Assembly (NCBI GenBank): GCA_900541665.1
Contig: UQKV01000017.1
Span: 1-41,673 of the forward strand
Direction: 5' to 3'
From: an uncultured Collinsella sp.
Lineage (GTDB): Bacteria; Actinomycetota; Coriobacteriia; Coriobacteriales; Coriobacteriaceae
Length of the DNA: 41,673 nucleotides
Positions 16,862-25,625 of the stretch are shown one piece after another (the stretch's first letter is position 1; each line of letters starts with the position of its first letter). A model generated the notes under the pieces. That model saw only the letters and a program-made list of their open reading frames with translations, searched no databases and was not told the DNA's origin. The position numbers and the translations under genes are program-made.

Positions 16862-18585
16862 TGAGGTTTATGAGGCCGTACCGCGGTCTGATTGCGGTGA
16901 CGCTGTTTGCGGTGCTGATAGATAACGTCGGTACGCTGTTGGTTCCCACGATGCTGGCGAACATGGTCAACACCGGTATTACCACGGGCGATGTCGACTA
17001 TATTTTACGCAACGGCCTGTATATGCTTATCGCGACCGGCATGGCCAGCGGCGGCACGGTGTTGGGCTGCTATCTTTCGGCGCGCCTGGCCGCCAACGTA
17101 GCCTGCGATATCCGCAATGCCGTGTACGACAAGTCGCTCGAACTCGCGGCCAGCGACTTTGAGCGCTTTGGCACGGGTTCGATGATCACGCGCTCGCTCA
17201 ACGACATCAACGTGATTCAGCAAGCGATCCTGCAGACGATTCAGTTGGTGCTGCCGGTGCCGTTCTTGGCCGTGGCAGGCATCATTTTTGCTTGGTTCAT
17301 CGATCCCGCCATGGGCACGCTGCTGGGCGTGGTGGTTGCGATCGTGCTGGTGGCGGCGGTCTTTACGGTGGCTAACGCCGCGCCGATTTTTATGCGCCTG
17401 CAGAGCTTTATCGACCGCATGAACGTGGTGCTGCGCGAGAACATCGTGGGCGTGCGCGTCATCCGCGCATTTAACAAGGAGCGCCACGAGGAGCAGCGCC
17501 TGGACGAGGTGTTTAGCGATTACGCGGCCAACGCCATCAAGGTCAACCACCTGTTTGTGGGTCTCGACAGTTCCAGCTTCTTTTTGATGAACATCGCCGA
17601 GGTGGCGGTGCTGTGGGTGGGCGGCAACAGCGTGGGCGTCCACGCCATGCAAATCGGTAGCATCTCGGCCGTGCTGGAGTACGCGATCCTGATCCTGTTC
17701 TTTGTGATGATGGCGCAGATGGTGATTCTGACGCTCCCGCGCGCCGCCGCATGCCTGAACCGTGCACAGCAGGTGCTCGAAATCAAGCCGAGCATTGTAG
17801 ACGGCAAGGCTACGCTGGGCGACGGGGCGCCTGAGTCCGCAGATGGGGCCGACGTGGTGGCTGTGTTCGACCACATGTCGTTCCGTTTTGACGATGCCGA
17901 CGAGGACACCCTGTGCAACCTGAGTTTTACCTGCCGCCGCGGACAGACGACCGCGATCGTGGGCTCAACGGGCTCGGGCAAGTCAACGGTGGCCAAGCTC
18001 TTGTTGCGTTTCCACGATGCCACGAAGGGCACCATTCGCCTGAACGGCGTCGATCTGCGCGACCTTTCGCAAGGTGAGATTCGCGGGCATATCGCTTACG
18101 TGCCGCAGAAGGCGTGGCTGTTCTCGGGTACGGTGGCGAGCAACCTGCGCTTTGGTAACGAGGGTGCGACCGAGGCTGACATGCTCCATGCGCTGGAGGT
18201 TGCCCAGAGCACCTTTGTGCTCGACCAGCCCCAGGGGCTCGATACGCCGGTGGCCCAGGGCGGCACGAACTTCTCGGGTGGTCAGCGCCAGCGCCTGGCG
18301 ATTGCCCGCGCACTCATGAAGCATGCCGATCTGTATATCTTCGACGACAGTTTTTCGGCTCTGGACTTTAAGACCGATGCGGCACTGCGCCATGCGCTGC
18401 AGGACGAGACGCGCGATGCCGCGGTGCTCATCATCGCCCAGCGCATCTCGACTATTTTGCATGCCGACCAGATCGTGGTGCTCAAGGATGGCGAGGTCGT
18501 GGGCCTGGGCACGCATGACGAGCTTATGGAAACCTGCGAGGTGTACCGCGCCATCGCGGAATCGCAGATGAAGGGAGGTGAGTAG
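16849..18585 (+). CDS. ABC exporter half-transporter, degenerate-site subunit
   Basis: 578 aa: six TM helices (about 1-300) then an ABC ATPase. Walker A is GSTGSGKST near 372-380 and the signature FSGGQRQR is near 475. The Walker B end reads IFDDSFSALD near 497, with Asp where the catalytic Glu is normal. That change marks the degenerate member of heterodimeric exporters of the LmrCD/TM287-288 type. The last codons (MKGGE) contain AAGGGAGGTGA, the ribosome site of the partner gene, so the two are translationally close. Likely role: export of a drug, lipid or peptide together with the next gene's product; substrate unknown. Confidence 0.92.
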   Translation: MRLLMRFMRPYRGLIAVTLFAVLIDNVGTLLVPTMLANMVNTGITTGDVDYILRNGLYMLIATGMASGGTVLGCYLSARLAANVACDIRNAVYDKSLELAASDFERFGTGSMITRSLNDINVIQQAILQTIQLVLPVPFLAVAGIIFAWFIDPAMGTLLGVVVAIVLVAAVFTVANAAPIFMRLQSFIDRMNVVLRENIVGVRVIRAFNKERHEEQRLDEVFSDYAANAIKVNHLFVGLDSSSFFLMNIAEVAVLWVGGNSVGVHAMQIGSISAVLEYAILILFFVMMAQMVILTLPRAAACLNRAQQVLEIKPSIVDGKATLGDGAPESADGADVVAVFDHMSFRFDDADEDTLCNLSFTCRRGQTTAIVGSTGSGKSTVAKLLLRFHDATKGTIRLNGVDLRDLSQGEIRGHIAYVPQKAWLFSGTVASNLRFGNEGATEADMLHALEVAQSTFVLDQPQGLDTPVAQGGTNFSGGQRQRLAIARALMKHADLYIFDDSFSALDFKTDAALRHALQDETRDAAVLIIAQRISTILHADQIVVLKDGEVVGLGTHDELMETCEVYRAIAESQMKGGE

Positions 18586-18586
18586 C

Positions 18587-20593
18587 ATGACCGAGGAGCT
18601 CAAGAAGCAGGGCGGCGTTGATGACGCCGTTGCCGCGGGGCTGGTCGAGGAAACGGCTGCCGTGGCACCCGAGCTGGATGACGCCGCCAAGGCTGCAGCC
18701 GAGCGCGAGGCTCGCCGCCAAGCACTCTACGAGGAAAACGAGCGCGCCGAGGACGAGCGTGCCCGCGCCGAGGCAGAGCGCATGCGCGACGTGGACGACG
18801 AAGACGAGGACGAGAAACCCCGCGACACCTGGGCGACGGTGCGCCGCCTGTGGAGCGAGGCTGCCGGCGACCATTGGCGCTTCTATATCGTGTTCGCGAG
18901 CATTGTGTTCTATGCCATCTTTAACACCGCTGCGCCGGCATATAGCGCCCGGGTGATCGATGAGCTGTGGGGCCACATTCAGGTGGCGTTTGCCAACGAT
19001 ACCACCTTCAACATCACCTGGGAGAACTGCGGCAGGACCATCTTCATCTACTTTATGATCTGGACCGCCGCCGCCTCGTTCTACGCACTCCAGAGCTTTT
19101 TGATGTCGAGCGTTGCCGAGCGCCTCAACCTGCGCCTACGCAACCGCATCGCACAAAAGCTCAACCGTCTGCCGCTTGCCTACTTTGACGCGCATCGTCC
19201 CGGCGAGGTCGTCAGCCGTGCGACCAACGACTTGGACAAAATGTCCGAGAGTATGCAGCGCGGCTTGCTGCAGCTTCTGGTGTCGATCGGTACCGTGGTG
19301 GGCGCCGTGGGTGTGATGTTCGTGTTTAGCGTGCCGCTCACGCTCGTCTTTTTGTTCTTTATGGCGCTGTCGCTGCTGATGACCAAAGTGGTCTCGCGTC
19401 GCACGCATGACGTGACCGGCGAGCGCCAGGAGTGGGTGTCCAAAATCACGAGCGCGGTCGAGGAGGGCTACTCGGGCCGTCTGGTGATTCGCGCGTTTAA
19501 CCGCGAGCGTCAGAGTTCTGCCGAAGTGCATGAGGCCTCGAGGGAGCTAGCGCGCGTGAGTACCAAGGCCGACTTTATGATCAATGCCGTCGGCCCTGCG
19601 GTGCGCTTTATCGGCCGTTTGGCGCAGATCGTGATTGCGCTCGTGGGCTGCAGCATGCTGGTTGCCGGTCACATGACCGTCGGCGTGTTCCAGGCGTTCT
19701 TCCAGTTTATCTACGAGGCGTCCGAACCCATGACGCAGCTGTCGTTTACTTTCAACTCGCTGCAGAGCGCGTTGGCGAGTGCGGAGCGCGTGTTCGACCT
19801 GCTCGATGAGCCCGAGATGGAGGCCGATCCGCTGCCGGACGAGGCCGCCAAGCTGCCGGGTCGCGTTGAGGGTCGCGTCTCCTTTGAGCACGTGCGCTTT
19901 GGTTATTCGCCCGACAAGTCGCTTATGCGCGACGTGTCGTTTACCGCCGAGCCGGGTCAGAAGATTGCCGTGGTGGGAACCACGGGCGCAGGCAAGACGA
20001 CGCTCATCAACCTGCTCATGCGCTTCTACGAGATTGACGGCGGGCGTATTACGCTCGACGGCGTGGATACGAGCCGCATGGATCGCGGCGAGCTACGTCA
20101 GCAGTTTGGCATGGTGCTGCAAGACGCCTGGCTGTTCGACGGCACGATTGCCGAGAACATCGCCTACGGCTGCCCCGAGGCAACGCGCGAGGAGATTGTT
20201 GCGGCTGCGCGCGCCGCCCAGGTTGACTTCTTTGTGCGCACCATGCCGCAGGGCTACGACACGCGCGTGGCCAACGATGCCGAAAGCATCAGCCAGGGCC
20301 AGCGTCAGCTGCTGACCATCGCACGTGTGCTGCTCAACAACCCGGCGATTCTCATCCTGGACGAGGCGACCTCAAGCGTGGACACGCGTACCGAGCTTGC
20401 CATCGGCCGTGCCATGGACGCGCTTATGCGCGGGCGCACGAGCTTTGTGATCGCGCATCGCCTGTCGACGATCGTGGATGCCGACCTGATCTTGGTCATG
20501 GATCACGGCAACATTATCGAGCAGGGCACGCATAAGGAACTGCTGGCTGCCGAGGGTGCCTATGCCGACCTCTACTTGAGTCAGTTCGCCTAA
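18587..20593 (+). CDS. ABC exporter half-transporter, catalytic subunit with charged N-terminal extension
   Basis: 668 aa. The start ATG at 18587 lies 1 nt after the partner's stop. An unusual N-terminal extension of about 80 residues is very rich in A, E, D and R and predicted helical or coiled coil. Six TM helices follow, then the ATPase: Walker A GTTGAGKTT near 464, signature SQGQRQ near 568 (not SGGQ), Walker B ILDEATSSVD near 590. The intact catalytic Glu here pairs with the intact SGGQ of the partner to give one working site. The deviant signature here pairs with the partner's DD Walker B to give the inactive site. The two genes therefore form a textbook asymmetric heterodimer. Function of the extension is unknown. 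Confidence 0.92.
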   Translation: MTEELKKQGGVDDAVAAGLVEETAAVAPELDDAAKAAAEREARRQALYEENERAEDERARAEAERMRDVDDEDEDEKPRDTWATVRRLWSEAAGDHWRFYIVFASIVFYAIFNTAAPAYSARVIDELWGHIQVAFANDTTFNITWENCGRTIFIYFMIWTAAASFYALQSFLMSSVAERLNLRLRNRIAQKLNRLPLAYFDAHRPGEVVSRATNDLDKMSESMQRGLLQLLVSIGTVVGAVGVMFVFSVPLTLVFLFFMALSLLMTKVVSRRTHDVTGERQEWVSKITSAVEEGYSGRLVIRAFNRERQSSAEVHEASRELARVSTKADFMINAVGPAVRFIGRLAQIVIALVGCSMLVAGHMTVGVFQAFFQFIYEASEPMTQLSFTFNSLQSALASAERVFDLLDEPEMEADPLPDEAAKLPGRVEGRVSFEHVRFGYSPDKSLMRDVSFTAEPGQKIAVVGTTGAGKTTLINLLMRFYEIDGGRITLDGVDTSRMDRGELRQQFGMVLQDAWLFDGTIAENIAYGCPEATREEIVAAARAAQVDFFVRTMPQGYDTRVANDAESISQGQRQLLTIARVLLNNPAILILDEATSSVDTRTELAIGRAMDALMRGRTSFVIAHRLSTIVDADLILVMDHGNIIEQGTHKELLAAEGAYADLYLSQFA

Positions 20594-20624
20594 TGTGACA
20601 AAGGGACAGTCCCGCATGTCACAT
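20593..20624. repeat. GTCCC-loop hairpin (ATGTGACA type)
   Basis: Arms ATGTGACA and TGTCACAT enclose a loop with GGGACAGTCCC. It overlaps the end of the ABC operon by 1 nt. It belongs to the same conserved-loop group as the repeats at 5694 and 8780. Confidence 0.7.
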
Positions 20625-20634
20625 CAAAAAGAAA

Positions 20635-20670
20635 GGCGCGCCGGGGATGGATTCCCTGGCGCGCCTTCTT
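20635..20670. terminator. Terminator between the ABC operon and cysE
   Basis: GGCGCGCC plus GGGA pairs with TCCC plus GGCGCGCC with one mismatch and a short loop. TTCTTGCGTT follows on +, and an A-rich stretch precedes it, so either strand could use it. Confidence 0.75.
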
Positions 20671-20707
20671 GCGTTGATGGCGATGTCGTTTTGTGCCGCT
20701 TGCGTTC

Positions 20708-21412
20708 CTAGCGTTCGTCCACGAGCTTGGCGACGAGGGCTTTGAGCTCGGCCACCTCTCGCTCGAGTTCCTTGACGCGGCGGGCGTTCTCGGTGATGCC
20801 CTGGCGGTTGAGGGCACTCTGCTCGGCGGCATCGTCGGGCATGTACTCGCGATGCTGCTTGGCGTCGAAACTCTCCTCGAACACGCGGCAGCCGTTGCGC
20901 TTGATGATGCGTCCCGGCACGCCCACGACGGTGCAGTTGTCGGGCACGTCCTTGACGACGACCGAGTTGCCGCCGATCTTGACGTTGTTGCCGATGCGGA
21001 TGTTGCCGAGCACCTTGGCGCCCGTGCCCACGGTGACGTTGTTGCCTAGGGTAGGGTGGCGCTTGCCGGTTTCGTTGCCGGTGCCGCCGAGCGTAACGCC
21101 CTGGTAAAGCACACAGTTGTCGCCCACAACGGTGGTTTCGCCGATGACGACGCCCATGGCGTGGTCGATAAAGAAATGCTTGCCGATCTGTGCGGCGGGG
21201 TGAATCTCGACGCCGGTGATGTGGCGGGTGATTTGCGAGAGCACGCGGGCGAGCGAGCGATGACCGTGCTCCCAGAGCCAGTGCTCGGGCACGTGGTTCC
21301 ACTTGGCGTGCAGGCCAGGATAGGAAAGGAAGATGACCAGACCGTTTTGCGCGGCGGGGTCCTGCGCTTGGACGGTCTTGATGTCCTCGCGAATGGTATT
21401 GATAAAGCTCAC
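20708..21412 (-). CDS. cysE: Serine O-acetyltransferase
   Basis: 234 aa. The start is GTG at 21412, preceded by AAGGGAGG; no ATG suits the family's N-terminus (SFINTIREDI). The region has the serine acetyltransferase layout: a short helical part with YPGLHAKWNH, then left-handed hexapeptide repeats (GVEIHPAAQIG, IDHAMGVVIGETTVVG, GVTLGGTG, GNIRIGNNVKIGGNSVV) with the catalytic HAMG. The tail (about 205-234) is a short coiled coil. It acetylates L-serine with acetyl-CoA for cysteine synthesis. No cysK is next to it. It is divergent from the DedA gene. Confidence 0.93.
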   Translation of the reverse strand: MSFINTIREDIKTVQAQDPAAQNGLVIFLSYPGLHAKWNHVPEHWLWEHGHRSLARVLSQITRHITGVEIHPAAQIGKHFFIDHAMGVVIGETTVVGDNCVLYQGVTLGGTGNETGKRHPTLGNNVTVGTGAKVLGNIRIGNNVKIGGNSVVVKDVPDNCTVVGVPGRIIKRNGCRVFEESFDAKQHREYMPDDAAEQSALNRQGITENARRVKELEREVAELKALVAKLVDER

Positions 21413-21457
21413 CGGCCGCCCTCCCTTAGCGCCATGGCAATGCGATTCAATAAAGTA

Positions 21458-21470
21458 TAGCGATTCGCTA
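21458..21470. promoter_or_regulatory. Palindrome at the cysE promoter
   Basis: TAGCGA-T-TCGCTA lies 46 nt upstream of cysE and touches a minus-strand TATACT -10-like hexamer (21454-21459). It is a possible repressor site; tentative. Confidence 0.35.
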
Positions 21471-21635
21471 GGGATTAGGAAGGACAATCTTGGCGGCTTT
21501 GCGCGACAGGTGTCAGTTATGCAAACTTGCTGGTAATGGAGTCATGCTTTTGTGGGGTTGCGCACGAGGGGGCACCGCAACCGTATACTGGTCAACTTGG
21601 ACGTATCCGCGCCCACAACTGAGAGGTTTTACTTC

Positions 21636-22283
21636 ATGGGTTTCATTAATTTTATCGCCGAGCTGCTCAAAGACCCGCGCACCGCGATTGCCAGCTGGAT
21701 CGCCGCCGGCCCGCTTATGGCCTACGGCTGCGTGTTCCTGATTATCTTTATCGAGACGGGCGTGGTGTTCTTCCCGTTCCTTCCCGGCGATTCGCTGCTG
21801 TTTGCTTCGGGCTTCTTTGCCCACAACGGTGGCTTTAACATCGTGGCCCTGCTGGCCGTCGCATGGGCGGCTGCCATCTTGGGCGATCAGTGCAACTTTA
21901 TGATCGGTCACTTCTTTGGCAAAAAGATCATCGCTTCGGGCAAGGTCAAGGCCATGACGCCCGAGCGCATCAAAAAGTCCGAGGATTTCTTGGACAAGTG
22001 GGGTCACCTGGCCATCTTCCTGGGTCGCTTCTTCCCGTTTATCCGCACCTTTGTGCCTTTTATCGCCGGCATGGGCGGCATGCACTGGCGCAACTTCGTT
22101 ATCTTTAACGTGCTGGGCGGCATTACCTGGTCGACGGTCTTTACGCTGCTGGGCTACTTCTTTGGCGGCATCCCCTTTGTGCAGGAGCACTTTGAGCTGC
22201 TGATCGTCGGCATCGTTGCCGTATCGATCATTCCGACTGTGGTCGGTCTGGTTAAGGCTAAGCTGGGCAAAAAGAACGCGTAG
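21636..22283 (+). CDS. DedA family membrane protein
   Basis: 215 aa from ATG at 21636 with GAGAGG upstream. Several TM helices. The family motifs are present: ETGVVFFPFLPGDSLLF with the conserved acidic/proline patch, then FLGRFFPFIRTFVPFIAGM and the G-rich W region GGITWS. DedA/VTT proteins help lipid carriers cross the membrane; some members recycle undecaprenyl phosphate or phosphatidylethanolamine. Which applies here is not shown. A TATACT at 21584-21589 may be its -10. A terminator follows, so it is a single-gene unit. Confidence 0.9.
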   Translation: MGFINFIAELLKDPRTAIASWIAAGPLMAYGCVFLIIFIETGVVFFPFLPGDSLLFASGFFAHNGGFNIVALLAVAWAAAILGDQCNFMIGHFFGKKIIASGKVKAMTPERIKKSEDFLDKWGHLAIFLGRFFPFIRTFVPFIAGMGGMHWRNFVIFNVLGGITWSTVFTLLGYFFGGIPFVQEHFELLIVGIVAVSIIPTVVGLVKAKLGKKNA

Positions 22284-22312
22284 TTCGAGCCAGCGCGCAA
22301 ACCGTGCAGTTG

Positions 22313-22346
22313 AGGCCCGTCACCGCTTACGGTGGCGGGCCTCTTT
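22313..22346 (+). terminator. Terminator after the DedA gene
   Basis: AGGCCCGTCACCG pairs with GGTGGCGGGCCT with one bulge, followed by CTTTAGTTT. Confidence 0.8.
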
Positions 22347-22572
22347 AGTTTCGGTCAAATGAAAATACTTTACTTAGTTAAAGAAAAGCGTTTTATCAGA
22401 CGCGTACGGGGAGTACAATCTCGTGCATGCGAATCGACGTGCCATCGGCTTTGATGCCGTTTGCGTGTCCCGTCCGGCTCTACGCTCCGGGCGTGTGACG
22501 TTGCGACGCGGTCGGCCTCGGTCCTTGCGTGCGGGTTCGCGAGTTTGCAACTGTGTATGTAAGGAGCGACAT

Positions 22573-23625
22573 ATGACTGTCGAGAAGAAGGATATCGATT
22601 GGGGTAGCCTCGGCTTTGGCTACATGAAGACCGATTACAGCTACGAGGCCCATTGGAAGGATGGCGAGTGGGACGAGGGCGGCCTGACCACCGACCATAC
22701 CCTGCATGTCTCCGAGTGCGGCGGCATCTTCCATTACTGCCAGGAGGTCTTTGAGGGCCTGAAGGCCTACACCGCCGAGGGCGGCGGCATCGTCTGCTTC
22801 CGTCCCGACATGAACGCCGAGCGCATGTATAACTCTGCCCAGCGCCTCGAGATGCCCCCGTTCCCCAAGGATAAGTTCGTTGAGGCCGTCAAGCAGGTCG
22901 TCTCTGCCAACGCCGCCTGGGTTCCGCCCTTCGGCTCCGGCGCGACCCTGTACGTGCGTCCGTTTATGATCGGCTCCGGTGACGTGATTGGCGTGGCTCC
23001 CGCTCCTGAGTACACGTTCCGCATTCTCGTGACCCCGGTCGGTCCGTACTTTAAGGGTGGCCTCAAGCCCGTCAAGCTGCGCGTTTCCGAGTATGACCGT
23101 GCCGCACCGCACGGCACCGGCAACATCAAGGCCGGCCTGAACTACGCCATGTCCCTTAAGCCCACGATGGAGGCCCATCGCGAGGGCTATGCCGAGAACC
23201 TGTATCTCGACTCCGAGTCCCGCACCTATGTCGAGGAGACCGGTGGCGCCAACGTCCTGTTCGTGAAGGAGGACGGCACCCTCGTCGTTCCGCAGTCGCA
23301 CACCGACTCCATCCTGCCCTCCATCACCCGTCGTTCGCTCGTTCAGGTTGCTCAGGACCTGGGTATGACCGTCGATCAGCGCCCCGTCGAGTGGGCCGAG
23401 GTCAAGGCCGGTACCTTTGTCGAGTGCGGCCTGTGCGGCACCGCTGCCGTCATCTCCCCGGTTGGCGAGATCGACAACAAGGTTTACGGCGCCGACGAGA
23501 CCGTGACCTTCCCGGCTGGCTACACCGAGATCGGTCCCGTGATGAAGAAGCTCCGCGAGACCCTGACTGGTATCCAGTCTGGTGCTGTTGAGGATAAGCA
23601 CAACTGGGTTTACACCGTCGCGTAA
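22573..23625 (+). CDS. ilvE: Branched-chain amino acid aminotransferase
   Basis: 350 aa, the length of the BCAT group II type. AAGGAGCGACAT precedes ATG at 22573. Family marks: FHYCQEVFEGLKAY, RPFMIGSG, the PLP lysine in GNIKAGLNYA, then YVEETGGANVLF and CGLCGTAAVISPVG for the phosphate and substrate sites. It is a fold-type IV PLP enzyme, the last step of Leu/Ile/Val synthesis and first of their breakdown. AT-rich promoter-like DNA lies at 22355-22420. No ilv or leu genes adjoin. Codon use is notably biased to C- and G-ending codons, as in highly expressed genes. Confidence 0.95.
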   Translation: MTVEKKDIDWGSLGFGYMKTDYSYEAHWKDGEWDEGGLTTDHTLHVSECGGIFHYCQEVFEGLKAYTAEGGGIVCFRPDMNAERMYNSAQRLEMPPFPKDKFVEAVKQVVSANAAWVPPFGSGATLYVRPFMIGSGDVIGVAPAPEYTFRILVTPVGPYFKGGLKPVKLRVSEYDRAAPHGTGNIKAGLNYAMSLKPTMEAHREGYAENLYLDSESRTYVEETGGANVLFVKEDGTLVVPQSHTDSILPSITRRSLVQVAQDLGMTVDQRPVEWAEVKAGTFVECGLCGTAAVISPVGEIDNKVYGADETVTFPAGYTEIGPVMKKLRETLTGIQSGAVEDKHNWVYTVA

Positions 23626-23646
23626 TTAGCCTTTCCTGTCCGGGCA

Positions 23647-23761
23647 GAGAGTAAGCCCCCTCCCGGCGCGTCCTCGGACATGCAAGAAGCCCTCGCTGCG
23701 CACTTCGTGTGGCGAGGGCTTCTTGCGTCCTGCGGAGTGCGCCGGGAGGGAGCTTGCTCTC
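23647..23761. repeat. Two-tier nested inverted repeat after ilvE
   Basis: Outer 23-nt arms at 23647-23669 and 23739-23761 match at 21 of 23 positions. Inner perfect 14-nt arms, CAAGAAGCCCTCGC and its complement, lie at 23683-23696 and 23712-23725. Each 13-nt connector can form a small GTCC/GGAC-type hairpin, so a cloverleaf is possible. It may serve as a large terminator, but no T-run follows directly. Confidence 0.75.
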
Positions 23762-23819
23762 CGCCCTGCGGGCTCGGCGATGTCACAACGAACAATAATT
23801 AATCTGAATTAAAGATGGT

Positions 23820-23849
23820 GCGCGGCCTTTTAGGCCGCGCTTTTGTTTT
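23820..23849 (+). terminator. Terminator-like hairpin
   Basis: GCGCGGCC-TTTTA-GGCCGCGC followed by TTTTGTTTT. Confidence 0.85.
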
Positions 23850-23877
23850 GGTTCGCGCCATGTGGGGGTGGTGGCGA

Positions 23878-24080
23878 CGTGCATTTTTGCGAGTATTCTG
23901 CAATCGAAGGCCCCTACATACCGACCTCGGGCAAAAAATCGGGATTTCTCGATGTTTTCTACGAATGATGGGCGGGGTTATGGGCTGACAGCGTTTGATT
24001 TGCAGGGACATTCGCGGTCTTTGGCATTTATCGTGGCGCCCGAAGCTCTTGGTTATGTTGAATACTCCTGAAAATGCACG
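23878..24080. mobile_element. Small MITE-like element with imperfect terminal inverted repeats
   Basis: The ends, 23878-23902 and 24056-24080, are inverted copies sharing CGTGCATTTT and GAGTATTC blocks in the same order. The 203-bp interior has no credible gene; two overlapping frames of about 69 and 118 codons do not resemble known proteins. It may be a non-autonomous element or a structured regulatory RNA. Confidence 0.5.
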
Positions 24081-24110
24081 GCGCTTAGAGGGGGACCTTC
24101 GCGAAAAAGG

Positions 24111-24149
24111 AAACCGCCCCGCCGAAGTATGAATTCGACGGGGCGGTTT
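24111..24149 (-). terminator. Terminator of lemA
   Basis: Perfect AAACCGCCCCG/CGGGGCGGTTT arms with inner CGAA/TTCG pairing; the minus strand then reads TTTCCTTTTT. Confidence 0.85.
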
Positions 24150-24185
24150 ATGCATTTGGCCGATTAAGGATGCGCTGTCAAACTA

Positions 24186-24737
24186 CTAGAACTTGACGGT
24201 CGGGGCCTGGCGGGCTGCTTCGGCGGCCTCGAAGCCCTGGCGCTCCTTAAACTGGAAGATGCCGGCAAAGATGACAGCCGGGAACGTCTGAATGGCGTTG
24301 TTGTAGCTGAGCACGCAATCGTTGTAGCTCTGGCGTGCGTAGCTAATCTTGTTCTCGGTGTCCTCGAGCGATGCCTGCAGCTGCGTAAAGTTGGTGTTTG
24401 CCTTAAGATCGGGATAGGCCTCGGCTACGGCGAAGAGCTGGCGTAGCGCACCGGTCAGCACGTTGTCGGCTTCCATCTTGGCCTCGGGCGTGGTGGCCTT
24501 GACGGCGGTGTTGCGCGCGCTGATCACGGCGGAGAGCGTCTCCTGCTCGTGCTTGGCGTAGCCCTTGACGGTCTCGACCAGGTTGGGGATCAGGTCGTTG
24601 CGGCGCTGCAACTGCGTATCGATGTTCTGCCAGGCGTTATCGATGCGGTTACGCTTGGTGACCATGTTGTTGTAGATGCCGGCGATGGCGCAGACAATCA
24701 CAATGACAACAACGATGCCGATGATGACGGTAATCAT
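24186..24737 (-). CDS. lemA: LemA family protein
   Basis: 183 aa, the usual LemA length. The start at 24737 has GGAG 6 nt upstream. An N-terminal TM helix (about 2-25, VIIGIVVVIVIV) leads to the LemA helical domain: NRIDNAWQNIDTQLQRRNDLIPNLVETVKGY, then FAVAEAYPDLKAN, LEDTENKISYARQ and NNAIQTFPAVIFA. LemA proteins are membrane-anchored coiled-coil proteins of unclear role. Often a TPM-domain or peptidase gene (HtpX) adjoins; neither is seen here. Divergent from the TetR gene. Confidence 0.92.
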   Translation of the reverse strand: MITVIIGIVVVIVIVCAIAGIYNNMVTKRNRIDNAWQNIDTQLQRRNDLIPNLVETVKGYAKHEQETLSAVISARNTAVKATTPEAKMEADNVLTGALRQLFAVAEAYPDLKANTNFTQLQASLEDTENKISYARQSYNDCVLSYNNAIQTFPAVIFAGIFQFKERQGFEAAEAARQAPTVKF

Positions 24738-24936
24738 GATGTCTCCGTTTCGAATGGCCGCGGCGGCATGCGCCAGCTGCCGTTGGTATAACGCTACTAG
24801 TATACCCGCAACGTTTTGCCGTGCCGAACTTTCCGGCAAGCGTTATGTTTTCGGCGAGGTCGGCACCGGGGCAAAGCGCGCGAGGTACAGGTGTAAGATA
24901 TGCGACAGATTGACGAGTGTTGTCTTTGCCCTGAGG

Positions 24937-25533
24937 ATGGCGATACCAGTGGACCTTCGCATTAAGAAAACCTACCGCGCCCTGTTCGATGCCTTCACCG
25001 AGCTTCTCGAGGAGAATCGTTTTGAGGACCTGACGGTTGCCATGCTGTGCGACCGCGCCATGATTCGCCGCACGACGTTCTACAAGCACTTTTGCGACAA
25101 GAACGATTACTTTGCCTTTTATATCGATGAGCTCATGTCGGGCTTGCCGCAAAAACAGCCCGATGAGGCCGGCGCGGTGTCTGCCGAGGACGTGCGCGCG
25201 CTTCGGCACGCGATTTTGGACGATGCCATGGATTTGATTCTGGCGCACGAGCAGCTCATGGATAACATTTTGGCAAGCAGCATGTCGGGCATGTTGACCA
25301 ACGTTATTTGCGACCGTATTGCCCGCTCCATCCGCGAGCGTGTGATGAACGTGCTTGCCGAGGATGCCCTGGCCCCCGTGTCACTCGAGACGACGTCTGA
25401 GTTTGTCGCCGGCGGTATTATTCGACTTTTCACGATATGGTGGGAATCGGGCCACGATCTGGAGCGTCGCTCCGAGATGGCCGACGTGGTCGATGCACTG
25501 TTCGAGCGGACCATGACACCGGTGAATCACTAA
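24937..25533 (+). CDS. TetR family transcriptional regulator
   Basis: 198 aa from ATG at 24937; the start is uncertain, since no Shine-Dalgarno fits it well and a GTG at 24949 is possible. The HTH spans about 15-60: ALFDAFTELLEENRFEDLTVAMLCDRA, then RRTTFYKHFCDKNDYF. This opening, with a long C-terminal helical domain, is that of the DhaS-like TetR group. TAAGAT at about 24894-24899 could be a -10, and the transcript may have a short leader. The target is unknown; divergent lemA and convergent tRNA give no clue. Its stop is 2 nt from the tRNA 3' end. Confidence 0.82.
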   Translation: MAIPVDLRIKKTYRALFDAFTELLEENRFEDLTVAMLCDRAMIRRTTFYKHFCDKNDYFAFYIDELMSGLPQKQPDEAGAVSAEDVRALRHAILDDAMDLILAHEQLMDNILASSMSGMLTNVICDRIARSIRERVMNVLAEDALAPVSLETTSEFVAGGIIRLFTIWWESGHDLERRSEMADVVDALFERTMTPVNH

Positions 25534-25535
25534 AG

Positions 25536-25625
25536 TGGCGGAGAGAGGGGGATTCGAACCCCCGGAACGCTCTCGCGCTCAACGGTTTTCAAGACCGCCG
25601 CATTCAACCGCTCTGCCATCTCTCC
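25536..25625 (-). tRNA. tRNA-Ser (UGA anticodon)
   Basis: 90 nt including an encoded CCA. The acceptor GGAGAGA pairs with TCTCTCC, with discriminator G. The anticodon loop reads CTTGAAA with TGA. The long variable arm is typical of class II tRNA-Ser. The TPsiC arm reads GGGGGTTCGAATCCCCC. Confidence 0.95.

Noticed and set aside
23799..24155. Minus-strand 118-codon frame between ilvE and lemA
   Set aside because: It crosses two terminator hairpins and both ends of the inverted-repeat element; it is basic with no known similarity.
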